DNA of 9,424 nucleotides, taken from Rhodanobacteraceae bacterium UBA703. GTDB taxonomy: Bacteria > Pseudomonadota > Gammaproteobacteria > Xanthomonadales > Rhodanobacteraceae. A model generated the notes under the pieces. The model worked only from the letters and a program-made list of their open reading frames with translations, did no database searches and had not been told where the DNA came from. The translations under genes and the position numbers were made by a program. The stretch spans positions 1-9,424 of the forward strand of contig DBMH01000329.1 in NCBI GenBank assembly GCA_002297645.1. Direction: 5' to 3'. This document shows, piece after piece, positions 1 to 6,332 of the stretch; the first letter of the stretch is position 1; every line of letters begins with the position of its first letter.

Positions 1-821
1 CGCTCGCGAGGAGCGCGACCGTGCCTTCGTCGCGCACAAATGCACGCGATCGGCGTTTCAATCCACGCGCTCGCGAGGAGCGCGACCGGCGCGTCGTCTG
101 ATCCGCCTCCCGCGCGTATTGGTTTCAATCCACGCGCTCGCGAGGAGCGCGACTCGTTGGAGGAACACGCAAACATGAGCAAGAAAAAGTTTCAATCCAC
201 GCGCTCGCGAGGAGCGCGACCGCGAGGATCAGCCGAGCCTCGAGACCGCGTTGGCCGTTTCAATCCACGCGCTCGCGAGGAGCGCGACGACAGCTACCTC
301 AACCGCTGGTGGCTGATTCCACGGTTTCAATCCACGCGCTCGCGAGGAGCGCGACTTGCACGAGTAGCGGACCGTCGCAGGGCTCGACGCGTTTCAATCC
401 ACGCGCTCGCGAGGAGCGCGACCGTGTTACCCCGGGCCGTCCGTAACCTACGGAGTGTTTCAATCCACGCGCTCGCGAGGAGCGCGACAGGCCACCGGCC
501 GCCGCCGTGTGCTGCACATCTGGTTTCAATCCACGCGCTCGCGAGGAGCGCGACTGCTCTTGGACCGGCCCATGACGCACTCATGCCTCGTTTCAATCCA
601 CGCGCTCGCGAGGAGCGCGACTCCTCAGCGAAGCCAACGGCACGCTCTCGCGCGAGTTTCAATCCACGCGCTCGCGAGGAGCGCGACAGCGGCTGACCGA
701 CGCGATGCTCTCCGATGACGGGTTTCAATCCACGCGCTCGCGAGGAGCGCGACCCCGTCGACGCGCTCTGCGGCGCAATCGAGAATACGGTTTCAATCCA
801 CGCGCTCGCGAGGAGCGCGAC
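1..821 (-). CRISPR. Type I-C CRISPR array, 12 full repeats plus one partial, 12 spacers
   Basis: Twelve identical 32-bp repeats start at 55, 122, 189, 257, 324, 391, 457, 523, 590, 656, 722 and 790. The last 19 bp of a thirteenth lie at 1-19, so the array continues past the left edge. The 12 spacers are 34-36 bp. On the minus strand the repeat begins GTCGCGCTCC and ends GTGGATTGAAAC, as in known I-C repeats. Repeat bases 3-9 (CGCGCTC) pair with 15-21 (GAGCGCG) around a 5-nt loop. Cleavage after base 21 would leave the 11-nt handle TGGATTGAAAC, matching the established Cas5d product. Orientation follows from the repeat end and from the leader lying beside cas2, so the youngest spacer is 754-789 and the oldest visible one is 20-54. 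No degenerate repeat is visible because the distal end is outside the window. Confidence 0.98.
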
Positions 822-996
822 TCACCAAGTCTAAGTCCTTGACCAGCCGTGCCATAGAACCGGAATTTCGCGAACGAACAGTTCGCCCTATCGATAGTGA
901 GCCTGCGGCGCGCGAACGTCAGAAATTTTCCTTCCTGATCAAAAGGAAAGATTTTCGCGAACCTGCCGGGGAAATGACAGTCGCTTGGGGTTCGCG
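822..996 (-). promoter_or_regulatory. CRISPR leader between cas2 and the first repeat
   Basis: This 175-bp non-coding stretch separates the cas2 stop from the leader-proximal repeat at 790-821, the usual place of a I-C leader, where the array is transcribed and new spacers enter. It is richer in A and T than its surroundings, especially 920-955. It holds several small symmetric elements: CGCGAAC at 869-875, 911-917 and 956-962, with an inverted copy at 990-996; a 7-bp hairpin (TTTCCTT 927-933 with AAGGAAA 943-949); a perfect palindrome CTATCGATAG at 888-897; and a tandem AAGTCT/AAGTCC at 827-838 close to the integration point. I found no convincing IHF consensus. The role as leader is inferred from position and family knowledge. 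Confidence 0.85.
894..922 (-). promoter_or_regulatory. Candidate sigma-70 promoter for the pre-crRNA
   Basis: On the minus strand CTGACG (917-922) lies 17 bp before CACTAT (894-899). They match the -35 and -10 consensus at 4 and 3 of 6 positions, with ideal spacing. Transcription would start about 60 bp before the first repeat, a sensible place in a leader. The match is modest and rests on inspection alone. The -10 partly overlaps the CTATCGATAG palindrome. Confidence 0.3.
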
Positions 997-1287
997 TCAG
1001 TAGATCAGTGGCGCCTTGAAGTTCAGCGCGGGCTTGGCACCAACGTGTTCGACCTTGCCTTCCCACTTCGCGCCCAGGTGATAGAAACGCAGGCTGTCAA
1101 CGGTGGGGTCGATCAAGTCACACAATCGGTGCCTCAGCATCACCCATTGCGCAGGATCGACTTCGATCTCGAACACGGAGAACTGCACGCGCTGGCCGAG
1201 ATCGCGGCATGCCTTGGCGACTCTGCGCAGTCGCCTGTCACCACCGGCCGATGCGGTACTGACGTCGTAGCTGACGAGAATCATCAT
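997..1287 (-). CDS. cas2: CRISPR-associated endoribonuclease/adaptation protein Cas2 (type I-C)
   Basis: This 96-aa protein has the usual size of Cas2. It opens MMILVSYDVS, the first beta strand of the ferredoxin-like fold, with the conserved Asp at D8 after a Tyr. The middle segment VQFSVFEIEVD is the second signature strand region. In the family, a Cas2 dimer bridges two Cas1 dimers to form the spacer integrase; the nuclease activity of Cas2 is not generally needed for this. The gene starts 15 bp after the cas1 stop, and GGAG lies 9 nt before the ATG. A second ATG follows directly, so initiation could be one codon later. It is the last protein gene of the operon, and its TGA is followed immediately by the leader. 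Confidence 0.96.
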   Translation of the reverse strand: MMILVSYDVSTASAGGDRRLRRVAKACRDLGQRVQFSVFEIEVDPAQWVMLRHRLCDLIDPTVDSLRFYHLGAKWEGKVEHVGAKPALNFKAPLIY

Positions 1288-1302
1288 GTCACCGCACTCC
1301 GG

Positions 1303-2337
1303 TCACTTCCACAGAAACGGCGGGTAGCCGTCCAAGTCACCGCGCAGATGACGTGCCAGCACTTGAGCCTGCAAGTGAGGCAACAAGCCGATGTCCACTT
1401 TCTCGTCGAGGAAGACATGCTGCAGCTGCTCGCGCTTGCGCTCTTGGTAGGCGACAAGCGCGGTCTTTCGGGCATCGTCCTTGAGATGAACAGCACCGTT
1501 GTCGAATACCTGAAAATCACGTTCGTTCAACTGCTTCCTGTTGATGAGGGACAAGGCCAATCGCTCGCCGAGCAACGGACGAAACTCCTCGGCAAGATCC
1601 AGTGCCAGGCTGGGACGTCCAGGGCGATCGCGATGGAGAAAACCCACAGCCGGATCCAGCCCAACCGACTCCAGCGCGGAGCGACAATCATGAGTCAACA
1701 GGGTGTAGAAGAATGACAGCAACGCATTGAATGCGTCGCGTGGCGGGCGCCGATTGCGCCCACCAAAGCGCAACAGCGACGATTCGGCGCGCACCAACTG
1801 GCCGAACACGCCGAAATAGGCTTGTGCGGCTTCGCCTTCGAGTCCGCGCAACAGATCCACGTCGTTTTCTTGCAGCAACCGTTGTGGAATGCGCTTGAGG
1901 CGTTTGAGCGCGTGCTGGAACGCCAGCGCATCGGCAAGACGATCGCCGTGATCGCGCCAGCCGCGGGCGAGCACTGCCCGCTGATTGTGGATCTTGCCGG
2001 CCAGCAAATTGCGGACGATCGCTGCGCAGCGTGCCGGATCGTCGCTGGCCCGATATTGCGCTCGCCGCAGCAGCACGTTGCCCGACACTGGCCCCTCGAC
2101 GCGCGCAAGAAAACGGCCCTGCGGCGTGAGATAGCAGATACTGATGCCTTGTTCGGAACAGAAACCAAGCAGCTGCGGCGATACCCCGACACGACCGATG
2201 CAGACCAGGCTTTCCAGCATGTGCACAGGGAGCCTGGCGCGTTCATCCCGCTCGACTTCCAGCACGATATTGGCGCCATCCTTGCGCAGCCACGCGCCGT
2301 CGGTCGTGACGTACAACGTGTTGAGTTGACGGCGCAT
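1303..2337 (-). CDS. cas1: CRISPR-associated integrase Cas1 (type I-C)
   Basis: This 344-aa protein is the metal-dependent integrase that joins prespacers to the leader-repeat boundary together with Cas2. It begins MRRQLNTLYVTTDGAWLRKD, typical of I-C Cas1. The active-site Glu is E167 in RGLEGEAAQAYF. H235 in VGFLHRDRPG and the acidic D247/E250 in LALDLAEEFRP complete the metal site, judged by motif order against other Cas1 proteins. I chose the ATG at 2337 rather than one 23 codons upstream: this start gives the family N-terminus, lies 2 bp after the cas4 stop, and has GGAGGA about 6 nt before it. The longer reading would add a non-conserved peptide that overlaps the end of cas4. The tight linkage to cas4 fits the known Cas4-Cas1 complex of I-C systems. 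Confidence 0.97.
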   Translation of the reverse strand: MRRQLNTLYVTTDGAWLRKDGANIVLEVERDERARLPVHMLESLVCIGRVGVSPQLLGFCSEQGISICYLTPQGRFLARVEGPVSGNVLLRRAQYRASDDPARCAAIVRNLLAGKIHNQRAVLARGWRDHGDRLADALAFQHALKRLKRIPQRLLQENDVDLLRGLEGEAAQAYFGVFGQLVRAESSLLRFGGRNRRPPRDAFNALLSFFYTLLTHDCRSALESVGLDPAVGFLHRDRPGRPSLALDLAEEFRPLLGERLALSLINRKQLNERDFQVFDNGAVHLKDDARKTALVAYQERKREQLQHVFLDEKVDIGLLPHLQAQVLARHLRGDLDGYPPFLWK

Positions 2338-2339
2338 GC

Positions 2340-2963
2340 TCAATCCTCCAGTTGGCGGGACAGCCAACTCCCGACCTGACGGCCGGAAAGCAGCTTCGGT
2401 TGGCACAGGTCGAGCAACGAACAGGCATCGCAGCGGCGGCTTTCATAGCTCGCCGTCGGCGTAGTGTTGGAGAAAAGCATCATGCGAACCTGCGCAATGG
2501 TGTCGAATGTGAGGCGACGCAACGCATCGTCGAGTGCGACGTCCTTACGCCGTCGCGTCTGCCCGTAGAACAAGGCACCGGCCTCGACCCGATAACCGAG
2601 CATCGATTCCAAACACAGCGCCTGTGCGCACAATTGCACCTCATCGGCGCGATGCGCCTTCGGTCGACCGCGCTTGTATTCCACGGGAAACGCACGCTCG
2701 CCGGCTTCGGTGCGATGGAACTCGACCACATCCGCCTTGCCCGTGATGCCCAAGGTCAGGTCGAGAAGCGGCATCGCAGTCACTGTGCGAATGCCACGAC
2801 GCCGCTCAATCTGTGGTGCGTCCGCTCGCTCGTGCAGCAAGCGGCCCTCGGCGGTCTGCCGGTTTTCCGCCCATTGCTGTTCGAGATGGATCAGCGCGCA
2901 CTGGCGCGGGCAGTACAGGTAATGCTGGAGGGCGGAGATCGGGATCAGATCATCGTCTTCCAT
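2340..2963 (-). CDS. cas4: CRISPR-associated exonuclease Cas4 (type I-C, Fe-S RecB-like nuclease)
   Basis: This 207-aa protein belongs to the PD-(D/E)XK RecB-like nucleases. Cas4 trims prespacers at the PAM side and fixes their orientation before Cas1-Cas2 integrates them. Visible motifs are H44 (GRLLHERAD), D78 (GKADVVEF), E95 and K97 (VEYKRG) and the QxxxY-like helix around Q110 (VQLCAQAL, with no Tyr). The four cysteines expected for the iron-sulfur cluster are the YCPRQC motif (C18, with C22 as neighbour) and C178, C181 and C187 in CDACSLLDLC. The gene lies 20 bp after cas7, with a strong GGGAGGAGGG ribosome site in that gap, and ends 2 bp before cas1. All key residues are present, so it should be active. 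Confidence 0.96.
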   Translation of the reverse strand: MEDDDLIPISALQHYLYCPRQCALIHLEQQWAENRQTAEGRLLHERADAPQIERRRGIRTVTAMPLLDLTLGITGKADVVEFHRTEAGERAFPVEYKRGRPKAHRADEVQLCAQALCLESMLGYRVEAGALFYGQTRRRKDVALDDALRRLTFDTIAQVRMMLFSNTTPTASYESRRCDACSLLDLCQPKLLSGRQVGSWLSRQLED

Positions 2964-2983
2964 GACTCCGCCCTCCTCCCGTT

Positions 2984-3847
2984 TCAGAACATCTCGACGA
3001 TGGTTACGCCTGCAGGCAAATCACGATCAATGTCGACGCGATAGTCGGAGAAACCGCGCGCCGGTGCGGCATCGCCATCGGTCCGCTCGACCTTGACCTT
3101 GTCGAACAGTACATGGGCGGGTGCATTACCCATCGGATGCTCGTGCTGGAACACGATCAGCTTGCGCGCTGCCATCTCGCCACGTGCGGCCGAGCGATCG
3201 TGTTCGAATAGATTGGTCAGCGCACGCCAGAACAGTTGCAGGTCGTCGTCGGAGAAGCCGGTACGCTCGGCCAGCTTGGCCGAGATGAAACCGTGCGCGC
3301 GGTACAGTCCGTACGGCAGGATGTGCTTGCGACCCATCGTGCGTTCCTTCTCGAGATCCTTCTCGTTGGTCACGGCCACGCGCGTGATCGATATTTCCAG
3401 CGGCAGCACCGGCTCGACGGAGGTCGCGAAAGCTATCTGGATCGGGCCACGTACCTGGCCACTGTTGACCTCGGTGGTCATCACCGCGCCGAAGGCACGC
3501 ACGTCGAAAAAGTTCTTGCACATCCAAGCAGTCAGCTCGCGCGCCTTCGCTTCGTCCTTGGGCAGCTTCTTCGGCTCCGGTTCAATGCCGAGCGCGGCAT
3601 AGGCCTGCTTGTGCTGGTTGTTCAGCACGGACTTTTCCTGCATGTAGATCGCGTAGCCCGCCTCGCCTTCCTTTTCCAGCGACACATAGTTGCGGATCTT
3701 GCGCTTGAGCGCCACGTCGGTGACCAGGCCGCGATTGGTTTCCGGATCCAGGCGCGGCAGGTTGCCGGCGTCCGGATCGCCATTCGGGTTGCCGTTGATC
3801 ACGTCGAACAGATAGACGAACTCGTAGCGGTTGGCGATGGCGCTCAT
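2984..3847 (-). CDS. cas7: Cascade backbone subunit Cas7 (Csd2, type I-C)
   Basis: This 287-aa protein has the normal length for Csd2/Cas7c. Several copies coat the crRNA spacer and form the helical backbone of Cascade. Near the N-terminus it carries FDVINGNPNGDPDAGNLPR (residues 14-32), followed by a basic helix (VALKRKIRNYV), both strongly conserved in Csd2. A second signature, FFDVRAFGAVM (residues 113-123), and RGPIQIAFATSVEP follow. The reading frame is open far upstream (to 4537), but the family N-terminus, an AAGGAGA site about 7 nt before the ATG, and the 4-bp ATGA overlap with the cas8c stop fix the start at 3847. The overlap implies translational coupling, suited to a subunit needed in high copy. 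Confidence 0.97.
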   Translation of the reverse strand: MSAIANRYEFVYLFDVINGNPNGDPDAGNLPRLDPETNRGLVTDVALKRKIRNYVSLEKEGEAGYAIYMQEKSVLNNQHKQAYAALGIEPEPKKLPKDEAKARELTAWMCKNFFDVRAFGAVMTTEVNSGQVRGPIQIAFATSVEPVLPLEISITRVAVTNEKDLEKERTMGRKHILPYGLYRAHGFISAKLAERTGFSDDDLQLFWRALTNLFEHDRSAARGEMAARKLIVFQHEHPMGNAPAHVLFDKVKVERTDGDAAPARGFSDYRVDIDRDLPAGVTIVEMF

Positions 3848-4251
3848 GCGGTTTCTCCTTCGGATTCGATCTCGGTGGCGTCCTGGGCATCGTTGCTGGC
3901 GAAGCGCGCCTGGGTCTGGTGGTAGTAGCCGATCGCGAAGCGCCCCTGCTCCTCGATCGGCAAGCTGCGTGGCAGCGTCGGCGGTAATGCATCGACGATC
4001 TGGCCGATCTCCTTCTCCAGCGTCACTGCAAGCCCGGCTTTTTCCTTGCGCAGCTTGCTCAGATGATTCTGCGCGTTGCGCAGCAGCACTGGGAAGATGC
4101 TCGCCGGCGTCGCGGAGGCCGCGCCGTAGTAGCGGTCGCGGATGGTCGCGTTGATCTGCCTGCCCAACGCGGCGCGCTGGACGTTCTCCAGCGAAGAAAA
4201 CAGCCGGCCCAACAGATAGCCGGCATCCTTGCAATTCAAATCGAGACTCAC
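3844..4251 (-). CDS. cas11c: Probable internally initiated small subunit Cas11c (nested in cas8c)
   Basis: Type I-C systems are known to make a separate small subunit, Cas11c, from an internal start in cas8c. Two or so copies line the inner side of Cascade, and it is needed for interference in tested systems. Here the purine run AAGGGGGAA (4258-4266, minus strand) precedes two in-frame GTG codons. The second (4249-4251) is 8 nt after the G run, an ideal distance, and would start a 135-aa protein with the sequence after it reading SLDLNCKDAGYLLGRLF. The first GTG (4255-4257) is only 2 nt away and unlikely. The predicted product covers Cas8c residues 471-605, a size like characterised Cas11c proteins (roughly 14-15 kDa). 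The exact start codon is inferred, not shown. Confidence 0.6.
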   Translation of the reverse strand: MSLDLNCKDAGYLLGRLFSSLENVQRAALGRQINATIRDRYYGAASATPASIFPVLLRNAQNHLSKLRKEKAGLAVTLEKEIGQIVDALPPTLPRSLPIEEQGRFAIGYYHQTQARFASNDAQDATEIESEGETA

Positions 4252-5661
4252 GGGCACTTCCCCCTTGTCGGTATTCCTGCCTTGCTCCCTGTCCAGCCGC
4301 GCGGCACGCGCCAGGACGCCCTTGCACAACGCCACGCGCAGCGGCGACACCACGCCATCCGCACGAAACCGCATCACGATCGTGGCCAACACGCTTTGTG
4401 GGTAGCGCGAGCCGGTCAACACCGCCCGCGCGAACTCGCCGGCCAAAAGCGGCGGCACGTCCTCGGCCTTCGGCTTGCCGTCGTAGATTGGCGCCGTGAC
4501 CAGGGCCAATGCTTGCGGCGACGGCACACGTCGCCACGGCCTCGGCTTCAGTTCCAGATCGTCGTAGTGATCGGCCAAGCGCTTCGCGAAGTGCGCCAGC
4601 GTGTCGGTTTCCCAGAAGCGGATCGACAAGCGCGACGCGTTCGGCGCCAGGCCGAGCACGAAGATGCGCGTGTCGTCGTCGAGATGACCGCCGAGATCGC
4701 GCAACGGTCGCTTCTGCCGGACCAGTTCGAGCGCATCGTGCAGGCGCTGCGTCACCCGATCGTCATCAGCCTTAGGATCGAAGGCGGCCGCGAGCAAGTC
4801 CTCAGCCTCATCGGCCGCGCCCTTGTCCGGCGCTTGTGCCCAGAACACAACGCTGGCATCGCCGATCTGGATACGCTGGCGATTGCCTGCGTCGCGACGC
4901 AGGAGGTGATTGAGCGCCGTCGTGTATGCGAATGCCGCCTGCTCGGATACCGGCGCGTTCTCGCCTTGGCTTTTGCCGTAGGACGTAAAGGCATCGAGGT
5001 TGAAGGAAACAATCGAAGCACCAGAGCTTTGCGCGCCGCTCACCCCCTTGATCGCGGGATGCAGCCGTGCAACCAACGACTGTTCACCGGTGACAAGACA
5101 CATGCCCCGCACTCCATCCACGCCCCTGCCCTGCTGCCGCGACCAGGCCTCGCGCGCTGCGGGACGATCGTGCAGGAAAACACGTTCGCCATCGAACCGG
5201 AACACGATATTCGCATCGAGCATGTCGTCGCCATGTCGAACGAAATGCGGATCTTCGCGAAAGCGATCGGGTGTCCATTCGTCGAGGAAAGCCAGCAAGG
5301 CCCGCAAGCCTGGATCGTCATTCCCGGTCAAGGCTTCCCGATGCAGCGCCTTGAATGCCGCAAGCTCCTGCTCGCTGCGCTTGCTCGTCGCGCTGACACC
5401 GAGCACGTAGCTGGTCTTGTCCCATAGAAAGCAAGGTGAGATGTTACTTGCTCGCTTCGGTGGCTGCGGCACGCTCACCAAGCGCGGCACCGGCTTCTTG
5501 CCCGACGTGTCGCGCAGGTCGATCACGTCGACCACGATGCCGTCCCCATCCAACATGATCGCGTAGCCGATCTTCTCCTGACTGTAGCCCGGCGATGCAA
5601 TGCCGGAATCCTCTTCGTCCAGCAGGCGCTGGTAATAGTCGTTGAGCGCGGCGAGGATCAT
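3844..5661 (-). CDS. cas8c: Cascade large subunit Cas8c (Csd1, type I-C)
   Basis: This 605-aa protein is the large subunit of I-C Cascade, which recognises the PAM (TTC in studied systems) and recruits Cas3. It begins MILAALNDYYQRL. Conserved Csd1 stretches are CFLWDKTSYVLG (residues 77-88), ARLHPAIKGVSGAQSSGA (about 198-215), SYGKSQGENAPVSE (227-240) and AFAYTTALNHLL. The C-terminal part (from about residue 470) contains YLLGRLFSSLE and NATIRDRYYGAASATP, which form the small-subunit domain. The start at 5661 gives an ATGA overlap with the cas5d stop and has GAGGTG about 5 nt before it. The upstream extension of the open frame (to 5892) only shadows cas5d. A second, shorter product from an internal start is listed separately. 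Confidence 0.97.
   Translation of the reverse strand: MILAALNDYYQRLLDEEDSGIASPGYSQEKIGYAIMLDGDGIVVDVIDLRDTSGKKPVPRLVSVPQPPKRASNISPCFLWDKTSYVLGVSATSKRSEQELAAFKALHREALTGNDDPGLRALLAFLDEWTPDRFREDPHFVRHGDDMLDANIVFRFDGERVFLHDRPAAREAWSRQQGRGVDGVRGMCLVTGEQSLVARLHPAIKGVSGAQSSGASIVSFNLDAFTSYGKSQGENAPVSEQAAFAYTTALNHLLRRDAGNRQRIQIGDASVVFWAQAPDKGAADEAEDLLAAAFDPKADDDRVTQRLHDALELVRQKRPLRDLGGHLDDDTRIFVLGLAPNASRLSIRFWETDTLAHFAKRLADHYDDLELKPRPWRRVPSPQALALVTAPIYDGKPKAEDVPPLLAGEFARAVLTGSRYPQSVLATIVMRFRADGVVSPLRVALCKGVLARAARLDREQGRNTDKGEVPVSLDLNCKDAGYLLGRLFSSLENVQRAALGRQINATIRDRYYGAASATPASIFPVLLRNAQNHLSKLRKEKAGLAVTLEKEIGQIVDALPPTLPRSLPIEEQGRFAIGYYHQTQARFASNDAQDATEIESEGETA
4258..4266 (-). promoter_or_regulatory. 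Internal ribosome binding site for Cas11c inside cas8c
   Basis: AAGGGGGAA on the minus strand stands 8 nt (counted from the last G) before an in-frame GTG at 4249-4251. It is the only purine-rich site with a well-spaced in-frame start that I see near the beginning of the small-subunit domain of Cas8c. Confidence 0.5.
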
Positions 5662-6332
5662 GCGCGCACCTCGCTGCCGGCCAGCGACGGCACTTCGATC
5701 AAACCATCGACCATGCGAGCGCGGAAGAAGCGCGGCGTCATGCCGTCCGCGAAATCGATGTCGTGCAGCATCCAGCCGAGATCGCGCTCGCCGTTGAGCG
5801 CGGCATCGCTTGGAGGAGCATCCGCCTCGTTCTCGATCAGGGCGAAACTTGCGGGGAACTCGCGCGTGCCGAGACAGGGCGACTGGAAGCATTGTCCCCG
5901 CCGCGCGCGGCGATTGAAGATGTCGAGATGCTTGCCTTCGTTATCGTCCGCGCCGGCCTTGTCGGTCAGCTCGAAATGCGCACCGATGACGTAGCCCACA
6001 TTGCGCAGGATCGTCGCGGCACGTTGCTGGCGATCTTCCTCGACGTAGCTGACCACGCCATCCGTGCGCCCAGCCTTGATCGCCTTGCCGACGCTGGCTG
6101 CCGAGAGCTTGCCACCAACCTCATTGCGGCGGATCGACTCGAAACGAACGGGTTTCAGCACCTGGATGCTGTCCACTACCCAGCGAATCGCGGGCTTCCA
6201 ATGGATCGCTTCGAGAATGCCGCGTGCTGCCGATGGAGTGATCACATCGTAGGAGACACGCTCCACCTTCATTTCAGGGCGCGTGAACAGCGCCCGCTCG
6301 CCCCAGATGTGTAGCCTGGTTCCATAAGCCAT
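5658..6332 (-). CDS. cas5d: Cas5d, pre-crRNA endoribonuclease and Cascade subunit (type I-C)
   Basis: This 224-aa protein fits Cas5d (Csd5). Unlike other Cas5 proteins it replaces Cas6: it cuts the pre-crRNA at the base of the repeat hairpin and stays on the 5' handle. The N-terminal sequence GERALFTRPEMKVERVSYDV and SAARGILEAIHWKP are typical. K134 and H135 in DDNEGKHLDIF correspond to the catalytic Lys116-His117 of the Bacillus halodurans enzyme as I recall its sequence. The position of its Tyr46 (IYWKP) is His44 here (IHWKP). The start at 6332 has GGGGAGGG 4 nt before the ATG. It lies 201 bp after cas3 and overlaps cas8c by 4 bp (ATGA). Confidence 0.96.
   Translation of the reverse strand: MAYGTRLHIWGERALFTRPEMKVERVSYDVITPSAARGILEAIHWKPAIRWVVDSIQVLKPVRFESIRRNEVGGKLSAASVGKAIKAGRTDGVVSYVEEDRQQRAATILRNVGYVIGAHFELTDKAGADDNEGKHLDIFNRRARRGQCFQSPCLGTREFPASFALIENEADAPPSDAALNGERDLGWMLHDIDFADGMTPRFFRARMVDGLIEVPSLAGSEVRA

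Noticed and set aside
40..696. 218-codon open frame across the CRISPR array (plus strand), and similar ones on the minus strand
   Set aside because: The protein is just the translated repeat unit in shifting frames; the repeat contains no stop in these frames. It is an artefact of the array.
936..950. Possible IHF site around TGATCAAAAGG in the leader
   Set aside because: It misses the first base of WATCAA and the TTR part, so the match is too poor to report.
985..1716. 243-codon plus-strand frame opposite cas2 and cas1
   Set aside because: Antisense to two conserved genes and crossing their junction; no family resemblance.
2338..2406. Longer cas1 starting 23 codons upstream
   Set aside because: The extra peptide overlaps the end of cas4, is not like any Cas1 N-terminus, and the start at 2337 has a better ribosome site.
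3848..4537. Longer cas7 reading frame extending into cas8c
   Set aside because: The extension is an out-of-frame shadow of cas8c; the conserved Csd2 N-terminus begins at 3847.
4063..5427. 454-codon plus-strand frame opposite cas8c
   Set aside because: It lies antisense to a clearly conserved gene, has no recognisable domain, and long opposite-strand frames are expected in GC-rich DNA.
5662..5892. 77-codon N-terminal extension of cas8c into cas5d
   Set aside because: It is a shadow of cas5d; the conserved start MILAALNDYY at 5661 forms an ATGA overlap.
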